Positions 52,776 to 61,470 of a stretch of 64,000 nucleotides of DNA are shown here, piece after piece. The stretch is from Methylorubrum extorquens. GTDB taxonomy: Bacteria; Pseudomonadota; Alphaproteobacteria; Rhizobiales; Beijerinckiaceae. Under the pieces are notes generated by a model. The model ran no database searches. It had not been told where the DNA came from and saw nothing but the letters and a program-made list of their open reading frames with translations. The stretch is from positions 2,424,001 to 2,488,000 of the forward strand of contig NZ_JALJXF010000001.1 of assembly GCF_024169925.1 (NCBI RefSeq), written 5' to 3'. Each line of letters begins with the position of its first letter. The first letter of the stretch is position 1. The position numbers and the translations under genes are program-made.

Positions 52776-53657
52776 TCAGACTCTCTCGATGGCGCGTTCG
52801 CCGAACAATCCGGCCGGGCGCACCAGCAGGAAGGCGACGGCGAGCCCGTAGGCGAACCAGGTGGAGACGGAGCCGCCGAGCAGCGGCCCGAGATAGATCT
52901 CGGCGAGCGCGTCGGCCGCGCCGACGATGAGGCCGCCGACGACGGCGCCGGTGATCGAGGTGAAGCCGCCGATGATGAGCACTGGGAGCGCCTTGAGCAC
53001 CACGAAGGTGAGGGAGAACTGCACGCCCTGGCGCGCGCCCCAGAGCAGGCCTGCCACCAGCGCCACGAAGCCGGCGACCGCCCAGACCGCGGCCCAGAGC
53101 ACGGGCAGCCGGATGCCGATGGAGAGCGCGGCCTGCGGGTCGTCGGCCACCGCCCGCAGCGAGACGCCGATCCGGGTGCGCTCGAAGAACAGCCACAGGG
53201 CGAGCACCAGTGCGCCCGCGGTCAGGGCCGCCACGAGATCGAAGGAGCTGAGCTGGACCGGGCCGATCGCCACCGGCAGGTCGCTGATGCCGAGGTCGAG
53301 CTCGTGGACGCTGGCGCCCATCACGAGCTGCGAGCCGCCCTCGATCACGTAGGACAGGCCGAGCGTCGCCATGAACAGCGTGATCTGCGAGCGGTTCACG
53401 AGGGGCCGCAGCACCACCCGCTCGACGGCGACCGCCAGCGTCACCATGATCGCCAGCGTGATCAGGCCGGCGAGCCAGAACGGCACGTCGCGTTCGGTGA
53501 GCGTCACGAAGGTGAGCGCGGCGCAGAGCACCATCGCCCCTTGCGCGAAGTTGAACACGCCGGACGCCTTGTAGATCAGCACGAAGCCGATCGCGACGAG
53601 GGCGTACATCACGCCGGCGAGCAGGCCGCCCGCGAGCGTTTCCAGAAAGAAGCTCAT
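52776..53657 (-). CDS. ABC importer permease, LivH type
   Basis: A 293-residue, eight-helix permease. Diagnostic segments are YALVAIGFVLIYKASGVFNFAQGAM near the N-terminus and the coupling loop DPQAALSIGIRLP. It pairs with LivM as a heterodimer. The start is ATG 53657, 10 nt after the LivG stop. Confidence 0.94.
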   Translation of the reverse strand: MSFFLETLAGGLLAGVMYALVAIGFVLIYKASGVFNFAQGAMVLCAALTFVTLTERDVPFWLAGLITLAIMVTLAVAVERVVLRPLVNRSQITLFMATLGLSYVIEGGSQLVMGASVHELDLGISDLPVAIGPVQLSSFDLVAALTAGALVLALWLFFERTRIGVSLRAVADDPQAALSIGIRLPVLWAAVWAVAGFVALVAGLLWGARQGVQFSLTFVVLKALPVLIIGGFTSITGAVVGGLIVGAADALAEIYLGPLLGGSVSTWFAYGLAVAFLLVRPAGLFGERAIERV

Positions 53658-53667
53658 GGATCGGCCC

Positions 53668-54438
53668 TCAATGCGGCTTGCCGAGATAGGCCGCGATCAC
53701 GGCCGGGTCGTTGCGGATCGCCTCGGGTGGGCCGTCGCCGACCTTGCGGCCGTAATCGAGCACCACGACGTGGTCCGACAGGCTCATGACGACGCCGATA
53801 TCGTGCTCGATCAGCACGACGGTGGTGCCGAGGCTGTCGCGCGCCGCCGCGATGAAGCGGGCGATCGTGCGCTTCTCCTCGCCGTTCATGCCGGCCATCG
53901 GTTCGTCGAGCAGCAGCAGCGTGGGCCGCGCCACCAGCGCGCGGGCGAGATCGACCCGCTTCTGGATGCCGTAGGGGAGCGTGGCGACGATGCGGTCGCG
54001 GTAGGCGCTGAGTTCGAGGAAACTCAGCGTCTCCTCCGCCGCCTCCCGGAAGCGGCGCATCTCGGCTGCATCGCGGGGCAAGCCCAGCGCGTGCTCGATC
54101 AGGGTGGTGCGGCTGTGGCGCGCGAGCCCTGCCAGCACGTTGTCGAGGACGCTGAGGCCCGAGAACAGGGCCGCATGCTGGAAGGTGCGCCCGATCCCGC
54201 GCCGCGCCGCAGCCCCCGGCCGGATCGAGCGCAGACGCTTCCCCTCGAAGGCGACATGGCCGGAATCGGCCCGGTAGACGCCGTTGAGGATGTTGAGCGC
54301 CGAGGACTTGCCCGCCCCGTTGGGGCCGATGAGGGCGCAGATCTCGCCGCGCTCGACCGAGAAACTCAGGGCGTTGATCGCCTTGAGCCCCTTGAACGAG
54401 AGCGAGACGTCGGAGAGTTCGAGGATCGGGTCGGCCAT
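53668..54438 (-). CDS. ABC importer ATPase, LivG type
   Basis: A 256-residue ABC ATPase. Walker A is GPNGAGKSS (38-46) and Walker B LLLLDEPMAGM. The signature is the atypical LPYGIQKRVDLARAL that characterises LivG proteins. A C-terminal Liv-type extension ends in IAAYLGKPH. It works as a heterodimer with the LivF at 49561-50322. The start ATG 54438 is 5 nt from the monooxygenase stop; the frame to 54702 is not real. Confidence 0.94.
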   Translation of the reverse strand: MADPILELSDVSLSFKGLKAINALSFSVERGEICALIGPNGAGKSSALNILNGVYRADSGHVAFEGKRLRSIRPGAAARRGIGRTFQHAALFSGLSVLDNVLAGLARHSRTTLIEHALGLPRDAAEMRRFREAAEETLSFLELSAYRDRIVATLPYGIQKRVDLARALVARPTLLLLDEPMAGMNGEEKRTIARFIAAARDSLGTTVVLIEHDIGVVMSLSDHVVVLDYGRKVGDGPPEAIRNDPAVIAAYLGKPH

Positions 54439-54443
54439 CGCTC

Positions 54444-55847
54444 TCACTCCGCCGCTTCGAGGCGGTTTGCCTCGCGGGCCTTCACCGCCTCGATGTCGCG
54501 GTAGCCGTGGGCCGGGTGCGTCTCCGGCAGGAGGGGCCCGCGCCCGAACAGTTTTTCGCGCAAGGTTCCGGGGCGGTAGGCCTTCGGGTAGACGCCGCGG
54601 CGCTGGAGTTCGGGCACCAGCAGGTTGACCGCATCCTCGAAGGTCTCCGGCGTCACCGCGTAGGCGAGGTTGAAGCCGTCGACGTCGGTCTCCTCGACCC
54701 ATTGCTGGAGGATGTCGGCCACCGTCGAGGGCGAGCCGACGAAGACCGGCCCGATCCCGCCGATGCCGCCCCAGCGGGCGAGCTCCGCGATCGACCAGGG
54801 CTTCTCGGCCGAGGAGAAGCTCTCGACCATCGAGACGATGGCGTTGGTCTCGACCTTCTTCACCAGATCGGTCGGCGCGTACTGGCCGAAATCGATCCCG
54901 CTCCAGCCCGACATGAACACCAGCGCGCCGTCATACGACGTATAGGTTTGGTATTCCTCGAACTTCTTCTGCGCGGCCTCGTCGGTTTCGGCGACGATGA
55001 TTGTGGTGAGGTTGTAGATCAGCACGTCGCGGGCGGAGCGGCCGGCGGCGACGGCTTTTGCCCGGACATCCGCGACATAGGCCTTGAGCATGGATTTGAG
55101 CGGCGCGCCGACGAACACGCACTCGGCATGGCCCGCCGCAAAAGCCTTGCCGGGCCCGGAGGCGCCGGCTTGGTAGAGCACTGGGGTGCGCTGGGGCGAC
55201 GGCTCGCAGAGATGGTAGCCCGGTACGGTGAAGTGCCGGCCGCGATGGTCGATCTCGTGCACCTTCGACGGATCGGTGAAGATCCGCCGCTCGCGGTCGC
55301 GCAGGACGGCGCCAGGTTCCCAGCTGCCCTCGAACAGCTTGTAGAGCACTTCGACGTATTCGGCGGCGACCTCGTAGCGGTTGTCGTGGTGCGCGAGCCC
55401 CGACTGGCCGACGTTCTTGGCGCCGCTCTCGAGATACGAGGTGACGATGTTCCAGCCGACGCGGCCCTTGGTATGGTGATCCGCAGTCGAGAGGCGGCGG
55501 GCGAAGGTGTAGGGGTGCTCGAACGAGGTCGAGGCGGTGATGCCGATGCCGAGATGTTCTGTGGCCAGCGCGATCGGAGCGGCGAGCTGGAGCGGATCGT
55601 TGACCGGGATCTGCGCCGCCTGATGCAGGGCGTGCCAGTTCGAACCCTTGTAGACATCATAGTAGCCGACGACGTCGGCGATGAAGATCCCGTCGAAGAT
55701 CCCGCGTTCGAGGGTGCGGGCGAGATCCTGCCAGTATTCGAGGTCCTTGTACTGCCACGAGCGGTCGCGCGGATGGGCCCACAGACCCGGCGACTGGTGC
55801 CCGACACAGTTCATGTCGAAGGCGTTGAAGCGAATTTGGCGCGTCAT
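54444..55847 (-). CDS. Flavin-dependent monooxygenase, NtaA/SnaA/DszA family
   Basis: A 467-residue bacterial-luciferase-like enzyme of the two-component FMNH2-dependent type. Family segments include RFNAFDMNCVGHQSPGLWAH, GIFIADVVGYYDVYKGS, SFEHPYTFARRLSTADH and GRVGWNIVTS. Members oxidise dibenzothiophene sulfone (DszA), nitrilotriacetate (NtaA) or dimethylsulfone-type compounds (SfnG-like). A partner flavin reductase is not in the window. In the operon it precedes livG, so import and oxidation are co-expressed. The sulfur substrate is the favoured guess because of the SfnB-like and Ssu-like neighbours. Confidence 0.93.
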   Translation of the reverse strand: MTRQIRFNAFDMNCVGHQSPGLWAHPRDRSWQYKDLEYWQDLARTLERGIFDGIFIADVVGYYDVYKGSNWHALHQAAQIPVNDPLQLAAPIALATEHLGIGITASTSFEHPYTFARRLSTADHHTKGRVGWNIVTSYLESGAKNVGQSGLAHHDNRYEVAAEYVEVLYKLFEGSWEPGAVLRDRERRIFTDPSKVHEIDHRGRHFTVPGYHLCEPSPQRTPVLYQAGASGPGKAFAAGHAECVFVGAPLKSMLKAYVADVRAKAVAAGRSARDVLIYNLTTIIVAETDEAAQKKFEEYQTYTSYDGALVFMSGWSGIDFGQYAPTDLVKKVETNAIVSMVESFSSAEKPWSIAELARWGGIGGIGPVFVGSPSTVADILQQWVEETDVDGFNLAYAVTPETFEDAVNLLVPELQRRGVYPKAYRPGTLREKLFGRGPLLPETHPAHGYRDIEAVKAREANRLEAAE

Positions 55848-55897
55848 GAGGCTTCGTCCGTTGAGGGGGCGGCGCGGCAGGAAGGCTCGGCGGGGGC

Positions 55898-57352
55898 TCA
55901 GCCCGGCGCGAGGCCGAGCAACTGGCCGAGCGGCACGATCAGGGTGGCGCCGACGTAGAAGCCGTCCTTGGTGCGGTTGGGGGTGAAGGGGTTCCAGTAG
56001 GAATTGCCGTTGACGAGGTACTGGACCACCGGCTCGAAGAAGATGCCCTTGCCGAGCGCCAGATGCGCGTTGGCTTCGAAGATCAGCTTGTCGCGGGAAT
56101 AGAGTTCACCGCTGCCGCCGGAGATGAAGTTCGCATCGGAGAGGAACTGCGCGTAGTCGGCGGAGATGCGCTGCCAGTTGACCTTGACGCCGTAGCGGTC
56201 GAGCGGCCGGCTCTGGTCGGGCGCTTGCAGCGTGAGGCCGGCAAACGCGCTCCAGCGGATCGGCACCGTCGGGTCGGGCGCGTAGGCGAGGCTGGTATAG
56301 GCCTGGATCGAGGTCGGGTTGAGGTTGCCCGCCTCCGCCCCGCCGTCGGCGCGCCACACGACCTGCGAGCCGGTGAGGATCACGCCGGAGGTGCCGGAGC
56401 GCAGCCGCACCGGATCGCCGGGATTGAGCCCCTTCGAGGTGCCGAAGACCGTCCTGAGGTTATCCTCGTGGTCGGCTGTATTGTAGAAGCCGGTCAGCGC
56501 CACGCGACTCGGATAGGGATCGGTGACGAAGGTGGTGGCGTGGCCGATCTCCGCGAGCGTGACGACGCCGTTGAGCGGTTCGTGGCCGAAATCCCAGCCG
56601 GAGGTGAAGTTGGCGCGGCCCGTCACCGCGAAGGCGCCGGCCTGGATGTAGTCGTTCGGAGAGGTCTTGTAGGCGACGTTGGCGCCCCAGACACCGTAGA
56701 GCGGCGAGCTGAGCCCGGCATTGATCTGCAAGATGTCCTGGAAGCAGCTCACGCTCGATTGGCAGGGTGGCAGCGCGTAGTAGCGGTTCGGATGGGTGCG
56801 CCCGATCTCGATGGCGAGGCGGTCGTCGAGCAGCCGCTGCTCGTAGGTGAGGATCGAGAGGCGGGCGAAATCGCGGTTGAAGGTCGGCTGGTAACCGATC
56901 GTGGTATCGCCGATGTCGGCGCCCATGTTGCGGTTGTTCCAGCGCAGGCCGAAGAAGGTCTGGGTGATGTGGAACCAGCCGCCGGGTATACCCGCCAACT
57001 TGTCGAGATCCGCATCGAGGCTCAGCAGGTAATAGGCCGAATTCGAGAGTTGTCCGGGCCGCAGGCCCGCGCTCGGGTTCGAAAAGAAGAAGTCGTAGAC
57101 GTTGACATCGAAGCTCAATCCAGCGAGCGCCAGCGAGGCGGCGTAGGGCGCCAGCGGCCCGTGCCACTTCACCTTTCCGTCCGGCGCGACGCCGATCGCC
57201 TCCGGGTTGGTGCGGGGACCGGCCTCCCCGGTGAAGCTCTCCACCGCGCTCGGCGATTGCGCCAGGGCGGGCGTCTCGATGAGCGGCAGGGCACAGGCGA
57301 GGCCGGCGCCTAGGAGCAGGAGGCGGGCCGGCGGGGACAGGACGTTCGGCAT
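55898..57352 (-). CDS. OprB-family outer-membrane porin
   Basis: A 484-residue protein with a signal peptide (PPARLLLLGAGLACALP ... ALAQSPS) and the beta-strand-rich pattern of OprB-like carbohydrate-selective porins: GGWFHITQTFFGLRWNNR, EIGRTHPNRYYALPPC, TGFYNTADHEDN, and a terminal strand GFYVGATLIVPLG. It probably admits the same low-abundance solute that the downstream ABC importer takes up. It is the first gene of the minus-strand operon, facing the divergent Ssu-like operon across a 686-bp gap. The start ATG 57352 precedes the signal peptide. Confidence 0.88.
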   Translation of the reverse strand: MPNVLSPPARLLLLGAGLACALPLIETPALAQSPSAVESFTGEAGPRTNPEAIGVAPDGKVKWHGPLAPYAASLALAGLSFDVNVYDFFFSNPSAGLRPGQLSNSAYYLLSLDADLDKLAGIPGGWFHITQTFFGLRWNNRNMGADIGDTTIGYQPTFNRDFARLSILTYEQRLLDDRLAIEIGRTHPNRYYALPPCQSSVSCFQDILQINAGLSSPLYGVWGANVAYKTSPNDYIQAGAFAVTGRANFTSGWDFGHEPLNGVVTLAEIGHATTFVTDPYPSRVALTGFYNTADHEDNLRTVFGTSKGLNPGDPVRLRSGTSGVILTGSQVVWRADGGAEAGNLNPTSIQAYTSLAYAPDPTVPIRWSAFAGLTLQAPDQSRPLDRYGVKVNWQRISADYAQFLSDANFISGGSGELYSRDKLIFEANAHLALGKGIFFEPVVQYLVNGNSYWNPFTPNRTKDGFYVGATLIVPLGQLLGLAPG

Positions 57353-58038
57353 CGGACTCGTCTTCAGGCAGTCGCGCAGGGGGCATCGGACCAGCGCGGA
57401 CGCAGGCACGTGAGGCGGATCGGGAGGAGAAGCGTCGGCCCGCGGAATGCGGGACCTCGGCGGGGCAGCCGGTCCGGGCAGGATGTCGATCCGCCCGCCT
57501 GACCGGCGCGTCATCGAGAGCCCGACGAAGATCTGCTTGTCTTCGTTTGATGCTCGCCGAATGTGAGGCGATATTCGACAATGAACACTAGCGCGTCAAT
57601 AAAAGCGATTGCCATTTTTGAGCGCGATGCTGGGACAACATTTCCCCCTTTGCGCCGAAAAGGGGGACGGAGACGTATCGGTACCGTTGAAGGCACGTGT
57701 GGATCGTCGGGCGGCGAAGAAAAACGCTTCCACGTTGCATCGGAGTGGCGAAGGGAATGGGCTCCGGACGATGTCAGCCCCGAGAGGCCTTGCGGCCCAG
57801 GGATCGGCGCCGACGCGCCGTAGAACCAATCGAGGCCCGGACGGATGACAAGGAGGAATAATCCTCTCGCGTCGGCTGATTCTTGGAGAACGATGATGCT
57901 AATTCGTGTCAATATTTGAATATTACATTCATTGATCTTGGGAGGTCTGGTCGGTCATTTTGACGGGCGCCGCTCTGCCGCACGGCCGGCCCTCAAGGCC
58001 GGTCCTGCCCGACTTGTTCAGGTTCAATTTCAGGTTCG
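57353..58038. promoter_or_regulatory. Divergent promoter region of the two import operons
   Basis: About 690 bp separating the porin-led and SsuB-led operons, with lower GC from about 57550. AATATTTGAATATT at 57911-57924 contains two AATATT half-sites and is flanked by TCAAT and ATTGA. An 8-bp hairpin CCCCCTTT/AAAGGGGG lies at 57644-57666. These could be regulator sites for both operons. No gene is supported here. Confidence 0.45.
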
Positions 58039-58794
58039 ATGTCGCGTCCCCTCCCCCGTCTCGCCCTCGCGGCCGTCGCCTACCGCTACGGCCCGAGTCC
58101 GGTGCTCGACCGTATCGATCTCGAAATCGCGGCGGGCGAGCGCATCGGCATCCTCGGCCGCTCCGGCGTCGGAAAATCGACTCTCCTGCAGATCATGGCC
58201 GGGCTCGTCGCGCCCTCCGCCGGCACCGTGCGGCTCGACGGCACGCCCGCGCGCGGGCCGGTGCCGGGCTGCACGGTGATGTTCCAGCGCCCGGCCCTGC
58301 TGCCCTGGGCGAGCGTGCGCGACAACGTGCTGCTGCCCGCCCGCCTCTCGGGGCGCCTCGCCCGCGACCGTGCGGCCTGCGAGGCGGATGCGCGCCGCCT
58401 CCTCGACGATCTCGGCCTCGGCGAGCGCGCGGGCGCCAAGCCGCACCAGCTTTCGGGTGGTCAGCAGCAGCGGGTGGCGCTCGCCCGCGCGCTGGCGAGC
58501 GAGCCGTCGATCCTGCTCCTCGACGAGCCGTTCTCGGCGCTCGATCCCGAGATGCGCGCGTCGCTTCGGGCCGACGTGCTGCGGCTCGCCCGCGCCCGCG
58601 ACCTGACGCTGATCGTCGTCACCCACGACCTCGCCGACGTCGCGGCGCTGGCAGCCCGCGCCGTGGTGCTCGACGGGCGCCCGGCCCGCATCGCCGCGGA
58701 CTTCGCCCTCGGTGACGACGCGCAGGCCGAATTGCGCCGCCGTCTCGGTTCCCTGGCCCGCGACGCGTCCGGCGTGACCAGCCGTGCCGCCTGA
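58039..58794 (+). CDS. ABC importer ATPase, SsuB/TauB type
   Basis: A 251-residue ATPase of the nitrate/sulfonate/taurine importer branch. Walker A is GRSGVGKST, the signature LSGGQQQRV and Walker B LLLDEPFSALD, with the H-loop in VVTHDLADV. It energises import through the SsuC-type permease encoded two genes downstream. It begins the plus-strand operon; ATG 58039 is the first good start after the intergenic region. Confidence 0.93.
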   Translation: MSRPLPRLALAAVAYRYGPSPVLDRIDLEIAAGERIGILGRSGVGKSTLLQIMAGLVAPSAGTVRLDGTPARGPVPGCTVMFQRPALLPWASVRDNVLLPARLSGRLARDRAACEADARRLLDDLGLGERAGAKPHQLSGGQQQRVALARALASEPSILLLDEPFSALDPEMRASLRADVLRLARARDLTLIVVTHDLADVAALAARAVVLDGRPARIAADFALGDDAQAELRRRLGSLARDASGVTSRAA

Positions 58795-58816
58795 TTTCCC
58801 TCACCGAGACCTCACG

Positions 58817-60043
58817 ATGAGCGCCCCCGACGACCTCTCCGCCCTCTGGACTCACGAATGGGCACGCGCCGACTGGACGCGCCGCAACACCCTCGACGCG
58901 CTCGCCCGCGGCGGTCTCGCCGCCCTGCTCGGCGGCGGCGGGCTCGCCCTGTCCGGCCCCGCGGTGCACGCCGCGGAGGACGACACCGTGCGCATCGGTT
59001 ACCTGCCGATCACCGACGCGACCGCGCTTCTGGTGGCCCATGCCAAGGGCTACTTCGAGGAAGCCGGCCTGAAGGTCGCCGAGCCGACGCCGGTGCGCTC
59101 GTGGTCGGCGCTGGTGGAGGGGTTTGCCGCGGGCAAGTTCAACCTCGCCCACCTCTTGAAGCCCATCCCGGTCTGGATGCGCTACAACAACAAGTTCCCA
59201 GTCAAGATCCTGGCCTGGGCCCACACCAACGGCTCGGGCATCGTTGTCGGGGGCAAGAGCGGGATCGAGGACTTCAAGGGGCTGGCAGGCAAGCGCGTCG
59301 CGGTGCCCTACTGGTACTCGATGCACAACGTCGTGCTGCAATACGCCCTGCGCGAATCCGGCGTCACGCCGGTGATCCGGGGGGATGCCGGGCCGAACGA
59401 ATGCGCGCTTCAGATCCTGGCGCCGCCCGAGATGCCGGCGGCGCTCGCGGCGGGCAAGATCGACGGCTACATCGTCGCCGAGCCGTTCAACGCGCTCGGC
59501 GAGATCAAGGCCGGCGCGCGGATGCTGCGCTTCACCGGCGACATCTGGAAGAACCATCCCTGCTGCGTCGTGGTCGCGCATGAGGGCCAGATCGCCGCCA
59601 AGCCGGAATGGGCCGGCAAGGCGGTCGATGCCATCGTGCGGGCGCAGGCCTATTGCGTGAAGAACCGCGAGGAGGTCGCCCGGCTGATCTCGAAGGAGGG
59701 GCGCGGCTACCTGCCGATGCCGGCCGACGTCGTCATCAAGGCCACCACCGATTACGGCCCGGCCTACGAGGCGAGCGGCGCGATCCGCCACCGCGACTGG
59801 GCGGCGCAACGCATCGACTTCCAGCCCTGGCCCTACCCGTCGGCCACCAAGCTGATCGTCGAGGCGATGGGCAACACCGTGGTCGAGGGCGATGCCGGCT
59901 TCCTCAAAGGGCTCGACCCGGATTTCGTCGCCCGCGACCTCGTGGACGACCGATTCGTTCGGGCCTCGCTCAAACGCTACCCTGAATGGCCGGGGGCGGC
60001 GGACGAGGCCGCGCTCACCCGCCAGGAGACCCTGAGCCTGTGA
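58817..60043 (+). CDS. Substrate-binding protein, SsuA/NrtA type, Tat-exported
   Basis: A 408-residue periplasmic-binding protein. The N-terminus has a twin-arginine signal (Arg22-Arg23 in TRRNTLDALARGG) and a hydrophobic segment to about residue 52. The mature domain opens with VRIGYLPITDATALLVAHAKG, the nitrate/sulfonate/taurine-binding type. An alternate start 33 nt earlier is less likely. The permease start overlaps its stop (GTGA). Tat export suggests folding or cofactor assembly before transport, somewhat unusual for this family. The ligand is unknown. Confidence 0.9.
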   Translation: MSAPDDLSALWTHEWARADWTRRNTLDALARGGLAALLGGGGLALSGPAVHAAEDDTVRIGYLPITDATALLVAHAKGYFEEAGLKVAEPTPVRSWSALVEGFAAGKFNLAHLLKPIPVWMRYNNKFPVKILAWAHTNGSGIVVGGKSGIEDFKGLAGKRVAVPYWYSMHNVVLQYALRESGVTPVIRGDAGPNECALQILAPPEMPAALAAGKIDGYIVAEPFNALGEIKAGARMLRFTGDIWKNHPCCVVVAHEGQIAAKPEWAGKAVDAIVRAQAYCVKNREEVARLISKEGRGYLPMPADVVIKATTDYGPAYEASGAIRHRDWAAQRIDFQPWPYPSATKLIVEAMGNTVVEGDAGFLKGLDPDFVARDLVDDRFVRASLKRYPEWPGAADEAALTRQETLSL

Positions 60044-60897
60044 GCGGGGGCGCGATCGAGGCGGCGCTCGCCGTCGAGCGCGAGGTCGCGGCCCCGGCGC
60101 CGAGCCGGGCCGGGATCGGTGCCCGGTTTGGTGCCTCGGCCCTCGACCGGCTGGCCCCGCTCGTCGGCCTTGCGGGGCTGCTCGCCCTGTGGTTCGCGGG
60201 CGGGCTGGTTCTGGAGAGCGTGCCGGCCTACGCCGCCTTTGCCGGCTTCGCGCCGGGGCCTGCGCTGGCCTCCTTCGCCGAACTTCTGACCTCCGGCGAA
60301 GCATGGCGGGCCGCCGCGCCGAGTCTCGCCCGGATCGGCCAGGGCCTCGCGGTGGCGTTCGGGCTCGGCGCGCCGCTCGGGCTCCTCGTCGGCTCGGTGC
60401 CGCTCGCCGAGCGCATCCTGCAGCCGCCGTTCCAGCTCCTGCGGATGATCTCGCCGCTGGCCTGGATGCCGGTGGCGGTGCTCGCCTTCCCGAGCTGGGA
60501 CGGGGCCATCGTCTTCCTGATCGCCGCCGCCGCGATCTGGCCGATCCTGTTTGCCACCGCGGCGGGCGTGAAGCGGGTCGATCCGATCTGGCTCGCCATG
60601 GCGCGCAACCTCGGCGCCGGCCGGTTCGCAGCTCTGCGCGCCGTCGTCGTCCCGGCGGTGCTGCAGGACATCCTGACCGGCCTGCGGCTCGCGCTGGGTG
60701 TTGCCTGGATCGTGCTGGTGCCGGCCGAGTATCTCGGGGTCACGAGCGGGCTCGGCTACGCCATCAACGACGCCCGCGACACCCTCTCCTACGACCGGCT
60801 CGCCGCCCTCGTCCTGCTGATCGGAGGGATCGGCTACGCCCTCGACACCGGTCTCGGGCGGCTGGCCGCCCGCGCCCGCTGGATTCCCGCAACCTGA
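60040..60897 (+). CDS. ABC importer permease, SsuC/TauC type
   Basis: A 285-residue permease. The start is GTG 60040, overlapping the previous stop, with GGAG about 12 nt upstream. It has about six membrane helices and the EAA coupling loop MARNLGAGRFAALRAVVVPA. It completes an SsuB-SsuA-SsuC importer. A further open stretch upstream of 60040 belongs to the preceding gene. Confidence 0.92.
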   Translation: MSGGAIEAALAVEREVAAPAPSRAGIGARFGASALDRLAPLVGLAGLLALWFAGGLVLESVPAYAAFAGFAPGPALASFAELLTSGEAWRAAAPSLARIGQGLAVAFGLGAPLGLLVGSVPLAERILQPPFQLLRMISPLAWMPVAVLAFPSWDGAIVFLIAAAAIWPILFATAAGVKRVDPIWLAMARNLGAGRFAALRAVVVPAVLQDILTGLRLALGVAWIVLVPAEYLGVTSGLGYAINDARDTLSYDRLAALVLLIGGIGYALDTGLGRLAARARWIPAT

Positions 60898-60907
60898 GGA
60901 CACGACA

Positions 60908-61465
60908 ATGACCGCGACTGCCGCCCAGGAAATCGTTCAGACCTTCGAGAAGGTGTTCGAGCCGATCGACCGCGAGAGGCTGCACGCCCTCTCCGAGAAG
61001 GGCCGGGCCGACCCAAGCGTGGTGAAGACCGTGCGCGCACGCACGGTCGCGGAAGGCCGCCGCTTCCGCCACCTCAACTACATCCGCAGCCTCGACGCGC
61101 ACGTCGTCGACGAGCCGCCGGCGCTGCTGGGCGACGACACCGCCCCGAACCCGACCGAGGCCCTGCTCGCCGCGCTCGGCACCTGTGTCGCGGTGGGCCT
61201 TCAGGCCAACGCCATCGCCCGCGGCTGGACCGTGAAGGGCATCGAGGTCGAGTCGGAGGGCGACATCAACATCACCTCGGTCTGGGGTACCGGCGACCTC
61301 TCGGAAAAGCCGGTCGGGCTCAGCGCCGTGCGGCTCAAGGTGCATCTCGACGTCGAGGGCGCGAGCCCGGCCGAACTCGACGAACTCGTCGCCCATGCCG
61401 GGCAGTGGTCGCCGGTGCTCAACTCGGTGAAGAACCCCGTCGCCATCACCCTGGCGCGGGCCTGA
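60908..61465 (+). CDS. OsmC-family protein
   Basis: A 185-residue OsmC/Ohr-fold protein. The family core is GDDTAPNPTEALLAALGTCVAVGLQANAIARGW, in which the conserved Cys of the TC segment corresponds to the peroxidatic Cys. The second Ohr-type cysteine is not obvious. OsmC relatives reduce organic hydroperoxides or handle sulfur species. Its place between an SsuABC-type importer and an acyl-CoA-dehydrogenase-like gene suggests sulfur metabolism rather than stress response. Confidence 0.9.
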   Translation: MTATAAQEIVQTFEKVFEPIDRERLHALSEKGRADPSVVKTVRARTVAEGRRFRHLNYIRSLDAHVVDEPPALLGDDTAPNPTEALLAALGTCVAVGLQANAIARGWTVKGIEVESEGDINITSVWGTGDLSEKPVGLSAVRLKVHLDVEGASPAELDELVAHAGQWSPVLNSVKNPVAITLARA

Positions 61466-61470
61466 ACCCG

